Assembly (NCBI RefSeq): GCF_964204645.1
Contig: NC_134032.1
Coordinates: 5,823,175-5,887,174, forward strand
Direction: 5' to 3'
DNA from: Tubulanus polymorphus
Taxonomy: Eukaryota > Nemertea > Palaeonemertea > Tubulaniformes > Tubulanidae
Length of the DNA stretch: 64,000 bases
The notes below the pieces were generated by a model. It had not been told where the DNA came from. It searched no databases and saw nothing but the letters and a program-made list of their open reading frames with translations. The number at the start of each line of letters is the position of its first letter. Position 1 is the first letter of the stretch. Below, one piece after another: positions 44,539-55,684 of this stretch. Position numbers and translations under genes: made by a program.

Positions 44539-45745
44539 AGCCCACTTGGGACTTTGGTCCTTATTGCGTTCACTTTTTGTCCGTTCGTCCATCCATAGAC
44601 GGAATCCAGTTATTTTAGGAAGTTTTGAAGACACTGCAAGGTAATGTCTTGATATTTGGTTTATACATGTATCTACTCTAGACACATCTTCAGCCCAAAA
44701 ATTGGCCTGGTCAAGATAGCCGACTGGCAGCCATTTTTGTTCACCAAAATCAGCACTTTTTACACATTTTTGAAATTCTCAAAGGAAATTTTGAAGAGGC
44801 TTTAATCAATTTCCTTGATTGTTTACATATTATATTTGTATCCCCCAAGGGTTTATCAGCATGAGAATCCTAATGGTTTCGCATTTTGCATCACAATTTG
44901 TGGTGGGTATTCTATGAAAAGGAATCTTTAATGCATTTGACAGGTATTTTAGATATTGAATAATATACAATTTGTCTACTTATCATCGTACCATGCATAT
45001 TTTGTATCTACAATCGATTGCAAACTTGTAGCTCATGGCATTTTCAATGATTTTGGTGAGTTTCAATTTTATTGGTTTTTGTATATGGCCACCAGGGAGC
45101 ATTGAATTGTACAATAAATTAGTTTTCACATATTGTATTGGTATCTATGCATATCTTGTAACCACAATCAATTGCAAAGTTGTAGCTTGACATATCTTAT
45201 GATTGGTGAGTTTGAAGGTCATTGGATTTTGTACATGGTCACCAGGGGGCGTTGAAAAATAGGATCACTTAGTATTTCCATATTATATTGGTACCTATGC
45301 ATATTTTGTGACTTCATTCAATTGCAAACTTGTGGCTCATGGCATATTCTATGATTGTGGTGAGTTTCAAGGTCATTGGTTTCAGTATATGTCACCAGGG
45401 GGCATTGAATATTAGAATAACTTATTATTTCCATATTATATTGGTATCTAGGCATATTTTGTTACCACAATACATTGCAAAATTCTAACTCATGACATGT
45501 TATATGATTGTGGTGAGTTTCAAGGTCATTGGTGTTTGTATACGATCACCAGGAGGCGTTAAATAGTACAATTACTTAGCATTTCCATATGATATTGGTA
45601 CCTAGGCATATTTTGTTACTACAATCAGTTGCAAAGTTGTAGCTCATAACATGTTTGCAGTAAGTTTTAAGGTATTTGCTTTTGCACATAGTCGCCAGGG
45701 GGCGTTGAATAGTAGGACAATATAGTATTTTCATGCAATATTGGG
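44539..45745 (+). mobile_element. Repeat element with ~153-bp units, copy 2
   Basis: Same head as 41207 (AGCCCACTTGGGACTTTGGTCC, with half of the hairpin deleted) followed by five ~153-bp units at 44990-45740. Units carry CACCAGGGAGCA, CACCAGGGGGCG, CACCAGGGGGCA, CACCAGGAGGCG and CGCCAGGGGGCG. Same orientation as copy 1. Confidence 0.7.
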
Positions 45746-45949
45746 ATCTGTCGAAAGAACCTCTAATCCCCCTTTTGTTTTTCGTTCCGATTCTGATTTT
45801 AGTCTTGGATGCAACCTGAATGATTTATTTCAGAACTTCACCCATTCCTGAGCGTGGCACTCCATATACTGTGTGTACCAAAGAGTGTGTCCGATAGCGA
45901 TATGTTACCACTGACATTCAGGTTCTCGCCTGTGAATCGACTTAACAAT

Positions 45950-45981
<32 letters not shown>

Positions 45982-46704
45982 CTTTATTTTTCAAAGAAAT
46001 TGAAACAATTTATAACATGATATCCATACATAAATATAAATAAGTATAAAATGTGCCAATATCAAATGAAGGAACCCAGTGAAGCAAATGCTTGTAGATC
46101 TGGGCACCCACTCTACACACACTCATTCTTCACAAGCATGCAGACATTCACAGATTCACACACAACATACCAGTACAGTTAACATGGCTCAGATAAATGA
46201 TTATTTGAAATTCAGTATTTTAAGAGTTTATTGCTATTAAATGATTGTTTGAGGGAATTTAGTGATTTTTTTGATTTAAGGTTGTTATTGGAGTTTTGCC
46301 ACATTATTGGAATTAAATTGAGGAAACTTTAATTATAAATGCTTTTCTTATGGTGAGCGTTTCGGGGATGATTGTGCTGACGAGTATTGTACTGATGATA
46401 TACCGAATTCTTTTGAAATAAGTCTATGATCGGTGCTGGTAGTTCATTGTTGATAAGCTGATATGCGTGTCTAAGTATTTCTAACTGGATCATATCTTGG
46501 AATTTTAGAATTTTTAATTTGCGAAAGATTGGATCTGTGGGGCTATTGTATGCTGATTTAGAAATAATTCGAACGGCTTTTTTCTGTAATTTTTCTAATC
46601 TGGACAGGTTTCTTTTTAAGATAAGAGGGCCCCATGAGATGAGTGAGTACGTAAAATGGCAATGGATATAACTGAAATAAAGTTGTCAAACAATATGTAG
46701 GTAC

Positions 46705-48126
46705 TTAATGTTTAACAGAGTTAATTAAATAAATTTGACTAGCTATTTTGGTGCAGATTTTACTAATGTGTAAATTGAAATCAAGAATCTCGTCTAAATG
46801 TAATTCAAGGAAGCATGTTGATGATACTAAATTAAGTTCCTTGTTGTCTACTTTTATCGTATAATCTTGATTCTTAATATTTTTAGTTCTATTTGGTTTA
46901 AAAAGAATTACTTTTGTTTTAGAAATGTTAACAGTTAAATTATTAGCAGTAAACCAATCTTGTAGTATATTCAAGTCATTTTCAATGGTTTGTATCAGAT
47001 AATCAATTGAGCTTCCACTAATATATACGGTCGTGTCGTCGGCGAATAAGATAGGTTTACATTTTTTCAGACACATGTGCATATCGTTAATGTATACTAA
47101 AAACACTAATGGTCCTAATACGGAACCTTGAGGTATACCGTAGTTAATGTGTGATATTTCAGATTGAATACTGGAGAAGTTAACATACATTGAGCGCTTT
47201 TCTAGGTAACTTTTAAACCATGACAAAACATTTCCTCTTATACCATATACATATAATTTATGAATTAGATATTCAATATTTAGGCAATCGAATGCTTTAC
47301 TCAAATCAATAAATGCGGCTAGTGTAAAACAGTTAGATTCAAATGATTTTATTATATTTCCTATTAGTTCCATGCTAGCATGGCTGGTAGCATGGCCAGT
47401 TCTAAAACCATATTGACTTTTATATAAGATAGAGTACTTAACCAAATAGCCATATAATCGCTTGTGTATTATCTTTTCAAGAATTTTAGAGATGGTTGGC
47501 AATAGTGATATCGGTCGATAGTTTTCAAAGCTCCTTTTATCGTCTCTTTTATAGATAGGTGTAACACTGGCTATTTTAAATGCGTCCGGGAAGATTCCAG
47601 TTTCTATTGATTTATTAAAAATTGTAACAAGAGGTTTTGCAATTATGTTACCGATGTGCTTTAAAAGAATACTACTAATATTATCGTGACCCGCGGACGG
47701 TTTGGGATCAAAATTAGAAATTATTTTTTCAACTTCACTTTCATCCGTCGGAAATAAAAACAAGTTACTGCTATACATATCAGGCATATAATCTTTGAAA
47801 TCTGTTCTTGGTTTTGGAAGTTTTTTTGATAACTCATGACCTACAGAACTGAAGAATTTACAAAAACCATTACTAATGTCTTGCTTGTTATTACTTAATT
47901 TACCATTTATATTAAAGATATCAGGAATGCAATCTTTATTATTTGTTTTTCCGAGATCTTTCATAGTGGACCAAAGTTTTCTACCGTTATTTCTAAAATT
48001 AGTTAATTTTTCACTGTAGAATCTTTCCTTTGCTGCTCTTTTAGCAGAATTATAGGCGTTACGATATTTTTTATATTCAACGTAGTTCGGGTGGTTTTTA
48101 TCAAGTCCGATAATACTTTTATACAA
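46705..48126 (-). pseudogene. LINE ORF2 reverse-transcriptase domain
   Basis: 473 open codons following an in-frame TAG. RT motifs in order: YRPISLLPTISKILEK (203-218), QYGFRTGHAT (238-247), FIDLSKAFD (272-280), GIPQGSVLGP (330-339) and the catalytic LFADDT (360-365, Asp363-Asp364). All look intact. The frame is lost at LINSVKH; the conserved C-terminal tail (SLISWGPLILKRN, YHQYNTRQHNH) continues at 46330-46660 in a shifted frame. Confidence 0.9.
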
Positions 48127-49210
48127 CTAATTACATCTGCCGGAGCAGTTGATGAGGCCTCGTGTCATCCAAGGCTCTATTATACTTTTATTGCGTGTAG
48201 GTAGTGGGATGATCGGTGCATAATAATCTATGATATCAGATAATTTCTTATGGAAATAATTGTAACTACTATTGACATCCAGCTGGTCTAAGACTGACCA
48301 ATCAGTTGCAAATGGGGCACGTTTTATATAATACACATTTTTATTGTCCAATTTTCTGCTTTTTACCTTATGTTTATCTTTAAAATTAGTTGATGCACCC
48401 GTATTGATGCTAACTAAACACGGAAGGTGATCTGACAAATCAGCCAGTAGGATGGCAGAACTCACACCTCCTTTCATATTACTATCAACGTATACGTTGT
48501 CAACGAGCGTAGCCGTGTCGCGGGTAATGCGACGAACGATCGTTGGATAAAGTCCATTTGTTAAGTAAAGATCAAAGAATTTTGCAGTATTTACATGGGT
48601 GTCCATTTTTAACAAATCAAGATTTTGGTCAGTGCCAATGATTAATCGCTTATTTTCGCTCTTTACTTTTTCAATGCAGGTTTTATAGTCACACAAAAAT
48701 TGGGGTTCACTTGTACCAGGGATTCGATATACCTCTCCGATTATTAACTTATTATTTAGCTCAACAAAGCATGACTCAAACTGTCCAGATTTAAAAATTT
48801 GCAGGTCTTTTCTTTCTGTAAATTCTAAATCCTGATGTATGAATATGGCAACACCACACCTTGTTTGGTCTGGCGATGTTCCTCTATTAAATTATACCCT
48901 GGTATTTGAATTTTACATTTGTTATTTTCATTCATCAGTGTTTCACATATTAAAATTAGATGTAGTATACATCCTTGATCTTTTAAAATACTGACAATGT
49001 TTCTCAATTCACTTAATGTAAACTATGGATATTTAATTGAAGTATATTAAGGGCTGTATTATCAGAAATTAACTCCTTTACATCATATATATGTTTATAC
49101 GGACATAAATTATTTAGTGGATTTTCGCTTATATCATCATTGAGATAGAAATCGCTATCATTTAGCACCGTTTTCATATGGTTGGCAACATCAGAGTTTC
49201 CTAAGCACAT
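48127..49210 (-). pseudogene. LINE ORF2 N-terminal endonuclease domain, frameshifted
   Basis: Three pieces in different frames. 49013-49210 ends LNILQLNIHSLH, the start of the EN domain; 48825-49007 has ICETLMNENN and PGYNLIEEHR; from about 48850 to 48127 another frame runs through IIGTDQNLDL, TLVDNVYV and LSDHLPCLV. These are the E, D-x-N and S-D-H blocks of APE-type LINE endonucleases. A small deletion at 49010 and a frameshift near 48850 break it. Confidence 0.8.
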
Positions 49211-49300
49211 AACATGTTGATTAAAAATGAAATAGTAAGTAACATCCGATGAAGGATCTTTAAACCTTGACTAATTATTCCTCCTAAAGCAGCGTATTTT

Positions 49301-50398
49301 TTACTCATTAACATTTGGCTTTTTAGAAAGTTTTCCCGCACTCGGTGGAGTTTGCGTTGATGATCTCTCTTTTCTTTTCTTATTTGTGGGCGTTGTGAAG
49401 ACTTCATCTCTGTTCGAAAGTACATATTGGAAGTGATCGGAAAGCGTGGATTTTCCGTGTTCATTTAAATGAATTCCGCCTTGGTTACTAATGGCATAGT
49501 AACGTTCACGCAATTTACCGCTAGGTTTTAAGACGAGATCGTTATCAATGAATGTTATATTTTGCTTTGAGCAAAATTTATTCATATACGAATTTATCGA
49601 GGTAGCCATAGAGTTGAAATCGTTTGCGCTGTTGCTTGCTCCCCTTCTGGGTATAATGCTGGAAAAACAGATTTTGGCACTTGGAAAATTTTCGGTAACC
49701 TTGGCCAAAGTAAGAGTTATATTCATTTTCACTGCGTCAGGGTCAGATTTATTTCGGTTTATGTCATTTGTGCCGAGATGCAACACGACCTTTGTCACGC
49801 TGCCAGGGTCGGGAATTTCCAAATTTGCTTTCTCAATGAGATTTTCAATGTGTTCGGCACTAGCACCTGACTGGTAGATCGCTACGCCGTCTGGGTACAC
49901 GAATTCACTCATATTTGAATCGCCGAGAATGACAACTTTTTCAGTTGCCTGTTTAATCGATAGGTCCGCTACCGATTCCGCTACTTGTACGCTCTCAATT
50001 TCACGTTGTGTGGTTGTCTCACTAGGTTGGTCACTGGTATCGTCCGAAGAACGCGCTTTCAGCAGTGGACAGTCATAACTGATATGGTTCGGTGATTTAC
50101 ATTTATGACATAGTTTAGACTGAGTACGATCAGGGCACCTGTAGAATTTGTGATCAGTACTCAGACATAGTTGACATATAGAATCACAGAAAATTCTTAC
50201 TGGAAAGTTTCCAATTTTTGTATAGTTCGGCAAAACTTCTTTAATATTATATAGCTGCAGGTATCTAGTTCCTGTAAAAATGTTTGTTCCTTTAATAAGA
50301 CCCCTTTTTAGGGAATTATTCACGAAATCACCATATTTCGAGATGAATGCGATTATAATTTTATCATCCATTTCAATGGGCGCATCTACAACTTTCAC
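49301..50398 (-). pseudogene. LINE ORF1: CCHC knuckles plus SGNH esterase
   Basis: 365 codons, opening with a GTG after an in-frame stop, so the true N-terminus is lost. Two CX2CX4HX4C knuckles at residues 75-88 and 97-110 bind nucleic acid in related proteins. An SGNH-hydrolase domain follows (about 153-325): GDSN (159-162), GTND (209-212) and GGIHLN with His310. The Asp expected three residues before that His is Gly307, so esterase activity is doubtful. The Lys/Ser-rich tail is typical of ORF1 RNA-binding proteins. It overlaps the start region of ORF2. Confidence 0.85.
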
Positions 50399-50400
50399 AT

Positions 50401-51383
50401 TGATAATAGTAAGTAATTAAAGAATGGAACATGTTATTGATAAAAGAAAATCACCATCATTTAGGCTATGCATATGTTGGGCTATATTGATCGAAGTGCT
50501 TTTCTCTGCTTTGATACGTAACCAATTATAAGTTTCAATAACCACTATAAATTAAGATACGTTGTATATTAAAACATGTTCAAGGTATGTATGGTATGAT
50601 CAATTGTCTAAATCTGTTTTGGGATAAATAAAATATGTGACTAAACTTTAATGAAATTATCTTTACATTTCTGGTTTTTAAAGTAAAATTTTAATTTAGA
50701 AATTTAATACTACAGTTATAATTGATTATCTATTCGTACAATTATCCCCCTCTCCTCTGTTGCAGAATGGAAATTTTATTAAAACTATTGGAATAATATT
50801 ATGATATAGCAGTGGTTTAAATAGAGGGGGAAAATAGTGCTGCCCAGTAAGCTTACGGTTTGGATGCATGGCCTTGGCCCGCTATTTTGGGGCTTGAATC
50901 CACTTTAAAGTAATGTTTGATATCAGCTGAAACCCGGACTGGATTCTATATTTCACCCGACACGAAAAAAACAAAGGGCGGTTAGAGGTATGTTCTTTAG
51001 ACAGACCCATGATATATGCATATTTTGTGACCACAATCAATAGCAAAGTTGAAGCTCTGATGATTTTGATATTTTTAATACTTAGTGCACGACGCGAGTC
51101 GATTGCTTTGTCAGCAATAACGCGTTTACCTGTATCCATTACGTTTTTTTATATATATAAACGTTTTTTTATATATTCTTTTCATTATTACATGATTTAT
51201 AAATAATTACATAATACAAGTCTTCTTGTAATTGCATGTAGTAATAGTGTATATCGCAAAATGGTGGCTGCGGGGTAAGATGATCACCACTTACTGAGGT
51301 AAGTTGATCAAAGACAAACTTAACCCTATAGGTTAAGTGATTTTGCATGAATATTTTCTTGTCACCGATGTCAATCTGTCAAA
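50401..51383. other. Intergenic DNA
   Basis: No gene recognised. A fragment ATATTTTGTGACCACAATCAATAGCAAAGTTG at about 51020-51050 is a stray piece of the ~153-bp repeat of the 41207 and 44539 elements. Confidence 0.45.
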
Positions 51384-51520
51384 ATGCCGAGAAAATATCA
51401 CGAAGAACGAAGCGATCTCAGCTACGCCTGTAACGATGTTTTAGTTCGGGTGGCTAAAGCATGTGAAGCTGGAGGAAAATACAAAACTGTTGCAGCTGGA
51501 TTTATAATGAATAACAAGAC
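51384..51520 (+). pseudogene. Possible pogo-type HTH transposase N-terminus
   Basis: About 44 codons from an ATG (MPRKYHEERSDLSYACNDVL) with a Lys/Arg start and a following helix-rich stretch resembling the psq-type DNA-binding head of pogo/Tigger transposases. No DDE domain follows. The resemblance is short, so this is tentative. Confidence 0.35.
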
Positions 51521-51757
51521 GAGTAGTACTATATAGGTTAGCTATTTATTTGAATCACGAGCTTTCGCTACCGCATGCAATGCATAGAAGCTTAATCAGG
51601 TGAATGGGGTCCTGCCAAAGTATGAAACGACGAAATGAGATACGAAATTACGAAATGTTAATTTTTGCGATTAGTGTTAATTTGTTTGCGTTAAGCTCGT
51701 TATATCGCCACGAGACTGTCCAAATTTTGGCTGTAAATGTTATAGTTTTCCCCAGCT

Positions 51758-52222
51758 CAGGCGCGGATCCAGTTTATCGCACATGCAGCACGTGCGGTAG
51801 TCGCAGTTTTAGAATGCCCTTGAAAAATTGTTGTTTCGGGAAAAAAAAAGTAAATAAAAGGGCACACAATTTGTGCGCCATAAGAAATAATTGCCTTTCT
51901 GTACTAGGACTAAAGCAAAATGTGAATGAAAATAAATTGCCCAAAATCAAAAAAGGCAATCTAAGGCATTTTCCTTTACTCAAAAGGACACTATTCTAAA
52001 AGAGACATTATTGTTGCTCTATAAATCTAATCGAAAAAGGGCCAATTTCGCCAAAAATCTAAAAAAGGCACAAGTAAATTGAATGTGAAGGCAAATTAAG
52101 TGGCATGATACCAATAAATGGCACTCAAACTCGCTCGCTGGGCATTAATACTGGCCCTTTTCAAAGTTGTTGCCCTTTTTTCACTGTGCTGTAGTCACCG
52201 AATGGCCCTGGATCCGCGCCTG
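51758..52222. mobile_element. hAT-like miniature element, 465 bp
   Basis: Perfect 15-bp inverted ends CAGGCGCGGATCCAG / CTGGATCCGCGCCTG, flanked by a 5-bp direct repeat CAGCT (51753-51757, 52223-52227). CAGG..GCGGATCC ends are common in animal hAT miniature elements. The open frame inside (51604-51999) shows no domain. Confidence 0.82.
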
Positions 52223-52694
52223 CAGCTTGTGGTAACAGTTGGAGGTCCACTACGATACAAATCACTCGTCTAATAAACAACTCAACCTGATAACTTTCTT
52301 ACACTTGCCTTCGCTTTATTGTCCTAAACAGGAGAGAACAATGGTTCATTCAGAACCCATCACTAGAAGAGATTCCCTGGAGTTCGACCACAGCTCCAGA
52401 TGGCAAAGTTCTTTTTAATGCAATAGTTCTGGACGCCGGTTTGTCTCACAAAAGCTCTATTGATTTTTCACCAAAACTGTTCGTCTCTCCCCTTGAGTCT
52501 ATTTACAATATGTACAGCATGTGGGGTTCGCACCGAGGTCACGATTAGTACCCACTAGAAGTCGCACTATGTGAGTACACCCTCCAGTGTGTGGTCTCCC
52601 CCGAATAATCCGATACGCATGATGATCATCCGACAGTCCCGAGTTATCAACGTTTACCAGGGCACCGATCTCCATCAGACTGCTTCTGAAAATA
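52223..52694 (-). other. Possible LTR remnant, minus strand
   Basis: Read on the minus strand, 52235-52560 contains AATAAAG (about 52316-52322) followed by a U5-like stretch that ends near CTCCAACTGTTACCACA. It lies downstream of the minus-strand Gypsy pol fragment (54721-55684), where a 3' LTR is expected. No partner LTR is in the window, so this is inference. Confidence 0.3.
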
Positions 52695-53394
52695 CAGTAA
52701 ACTCCGCCTAAGTCGGATCAATTTGCACCCGATAATTTCGTCCGACGTAGCTGGAATCCGACTTGGAAGACCAATTTTTTCAATATTTTGGAACTGATTT
52801 ATGAAGGACTATGGTTGCTTATAAAGGTTTTATTCACTGTAAAAACTGTTATACATGTATAAAGAAAAAAACGTGAACAAATAATCAAATTTTTTCTATT
52901 TGAATTATTAGTAACCTCGGCTTTTGATTATCTGCAGCTTGTATCATCTGTCTGATGTACGATCGATTGGCCCTATCTAAATCTGTAGCCGGGGAATCCC
53001 CGCGTCAGCATTCGCATGACGGGTGCGACCTCGCATGCCAGCAGTCGTTCTGCTGTCAGTGTCATTTATCCGGAATTCGAACCCACCCTCAGAATTGTTT
53101 GGAACCGTCACTGCCGGCCCTTACGAGCATTATTGGTCCGGTCATCAATTGTCAGAATTCATTGGGGATTAAATAACACTGGTTAGACCAATGGTCGTTC
53201 AGAAAATACGACTTGGGCGCATTAAGTAACGCACGAAAACGATTGAGACACGCGATTATCCAACTTGACCGGCTACGGCTGAGGTGAATACGAAAGCATT
53301 TCTTTATGATAGGAAACTGAAAATTTTTCTTGATATTGCACCGAGTTGAGCGGTTATACGACTCGGTCGGATCCGACTTAGGCAGAGTTTACTG
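52695..53394. mobile_element. pogo/Tigger-like non-autonomous element, 700 bp
   Basis: Inverted ends CAGTAAACTCCGCCTAAGTC left and CAGTAAACTCTGCCTAAGTC right (read inward), about 24 of 25 matching. TA precedes the left end; the right flank is GT, so the second TA is mutated. No DDE transposase frame inside. Confidence 0.78.
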
Positions 53395-53529
53395 GTACAA
53401 GAAAAAGGCCAGCACAACATCGAAAAACACGAAACTCGAACATAGTATGCTTGAAGTACGTAGCAAACAGTTACCAAATTGGAACATGGGGAATCACTTA
53501 AGATGTCCAACCAGCGAGCGAGTAAACTA

Positions 53530-53808
53530 TTAAGTGACCGAGTAAACTACTAAGTTATGCGCGCATTTTAACATACTACGCACTTGGCGCACCATATCTG
53601 CCTCCACTATACGAAGGCCAGATTTGGTGTAGTGGATTCCGTCAAATTGGGTGTGCTGGAGGTCAGGATGTTCGATGTGAATGAAGCCAGCTCTCTCAGC
53701 TAATATATTCACTCGGTGGATTCGGCGGATAGTGTCCGAGTTGTTTCTGCAGACTGGGGGATTGGAACTCCCAGGTGGAACAGCTTTTTCCCGGGGCACC
53801 CCTTGCAC
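53530..53808 (-). pseudogene. SGNH-hydrolase C-terminal fragment of a retroelement
   Basis: Minus-strand frame of 92 codons with RRIHRVN, GFIHIEHPDL and FDGIHYTKSG. The last matches block V (D-x-x-H) of SGNH hydrolases, with both Asp and His present. The upstream nucleophile block is not found in frame. It lies between pogo and Gypsy remnants and is probably a gag-associated domain of one of them. Confidence 0.5.
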
Positions 53809-54720
53809 AGTATGCGATATACCTCTATAATCGCGGGCATTGATATCAGTGGTGCCCTGGGATTCTTGGGTGGGGTTTTACATTCCTGACAATCTTTGAA
53901 GCTTCTGACATAGATCCGGATAAGCGCGCTTTCTTGCCAGGTCTCCAGAATCGTTCGCGGGCCTTCAGCTCAGTTGTTATGTACACCGTGATGTTTTCCG
54001 GCAAACCCGTCATGCAGCTCGGTGATTACTCTGTTTGTCAAACTAAAGTCTATCCCAGTGGTTATTACCGCGGCATTTCAATCTCAAAGAGCCAGTATCA
54101 ACAACAATTCAATTGATACAGACAGCTGTAAGTGGTCAAACTCACTCTGAGCATCGCTGCTTTGCTGGACCCCAGCTGCTTGTTACTATGGTTACAGGCG
54201 AATAAAGAGCAAAACTTTTCCAGAATTAACCCAAGAAAATGAAGTAATAAGCAATGAAAATTCAGTTTTGAAGTCTTGTTGCATTCAAGAGTGAATATTT
54301 TCGCTGGATGCTGAAGTCAGTGTTCATTTACATTATGAAGTGTCAAAACCAATTTCCAAGTTGAAAGATTATATTCAGACGGTGTTTCAAGCAGAACAAC
54401 AGCACTGGACTCATGAGATAATTCCAGATAACTAAAAATAATATATCCATGGACTCTGAAGAGTTTATAGGTGTACAGAATCAATCAGATTGAATTTGCC
54501 TCATGACACGATTATTCCCAAAATGAAACTAAAAATTCAAGAAAGGATTTAGTAAAAATGATGATGTTTGCTATATCCTTTAATGAATGGCCAGTTGATG
54601 GTATATTATTCACTCTTGAATGCAGTAGTCGCTTGACCTCAATTACTCGTAAGGAGTGATTGAAACGACAGGGATCCAGATATATTAGTGTAACAACTCT
54701 TTGGTACACCGCGGTCATAA
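53809..54720. other. Unresolved DNA between retroelement fragments
   Basis: No domain recognised on either strand. It probably belongs to the minus-strand Gypsy element, but stops and lack of motifs prevent a call. Confidence 0.3.
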
Positions 54721-55684
54721 CTACTGGGATAGACTGTACCACTCGATGCCGTAGGCATTTAGTCCCCAAAATGGGCTTGAGAAGCAGTATACCATCTCAA
54801 ACACTGCAACTAGACTTCTACCAAGGCGGGTATACTGTTTAGACTGCTGCGGGGATGGTTTCGGCTGATCAGCCAGCTGGGCATCGAGGATATCCTTTTT
54901 AGTGACTCCAAGGGTGGTAAGGATATGACCAATTGTTGCCTTTTTGTCCATCGGTAGGCCTATGGTGTCCGTAGGACCACACGATGGGCAATCGCCATGC
55001 TTTCTCCTCGGCCGTCTAGACAAAGCGTCAGCATTTCCATGCAGTCGCCCCGGTCCATGTTGAATTTCGAAGTCGTACTCGGATAGCCGTTCATTCCAGC
55101 GGGCAATCTGGCCTTCTGGTTCCTTAAAGTTTCTGAGCCACTTTAAAGTGGCGTGGTCTGTCCGGAGGATGAACTTCTTACCCACCAGAGCCAACATTTC
55201 TTTTCTAGTGGTGCAGTAATTTTCCTCACCGCTCCGCAACGTGCGACCCGCTACGCGATCACTCGTTCAATGGCTGACTTGTCACGCTGCGATAGGACTG
55301 CTCCAATGGTGAAGTCACTGGCGTCACAGTCAACAATAAATGAGGGTCTCTCCGGGCTGAAGTTCGGAAATCCAAGCACTGGGGGATTCATGAGTATCGC
55401 TTTCAGAGTTGTGAACGCCTTCTGTTTCTTGAACCACCCTTTTTCATTAGATGGTACAGCGGGGTCACAATGGTCGAGTAGTCTGCGATAAACTTCGAAT
55501 ATTACGAGACCAGTCCATTAAATGAGCGAAGCTCAATCATATTGGTCGGTGTTGGCCAGTAAGGGATACGTTTACACTTCTGATGATCTGTCTGTATCCC
55601 CTCACCGCTGATGAAATGCCCTAGGAATGTGACTGTCGATATTTCCTCGATATATACAACTACGTCTCTATAGTACGAGAACAC
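54721..55684 (-). pseudogene. Ty3/Gypsy pol fragment (RT thumb and RNase H)
   Basis: Minus strand. 55502-55684 has VTFLGHFISGEGI and WPTPTNMIELRSF, the RT end of Ty3/Gypsy pol. A shifted frame over 55240-55500 carries the FIVDCDASDFTIGAVLSQ-like RNase H start. 54721-55239 continues with TRKEMLALV, FILRTDHATLKWL, ARWNERLSEYDFEI and the GNADALSRRP end of RNase H. The RT palm and the integrase are missing. At least two frameshifts. A 3' LTR fragment of the adjacent BEL/Pao element abuts its 5' side. Confidence 0.85.

Larger units (their letters stand above)
45951..50400 (-). mobile_element. Damaged non-LTR retrotransposon (LINE), two ORFs
   Basis: Minus strand. 5' truncated near 50400; 3' end is an (AAT)n run at 45951-45981, the microsatellite tail type of CR1/L2 LINEs. 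ORF1 (49301-50398) has two zinc knuckles and an SGNH esterase; ORF2 has an apurinic-type endonuclease (48127-49210), reverse transcriptase (46705-48126) and a C-terminal tail continuing to about 46330 in another frame. Lesions in ORF2: frameshifts near 49010, 48850 and 46700 and one nonsense codon at about 48129. The esterase and EN-RT order fit the CR1/L2 group of the Jockey superfamily. Confidence 0.88.

Noticed and set aside
52955-53176. 73-aa frame within the pogo-like element
   Set aside because: No HTH or DDE motif; the element is too short to be autonomous.
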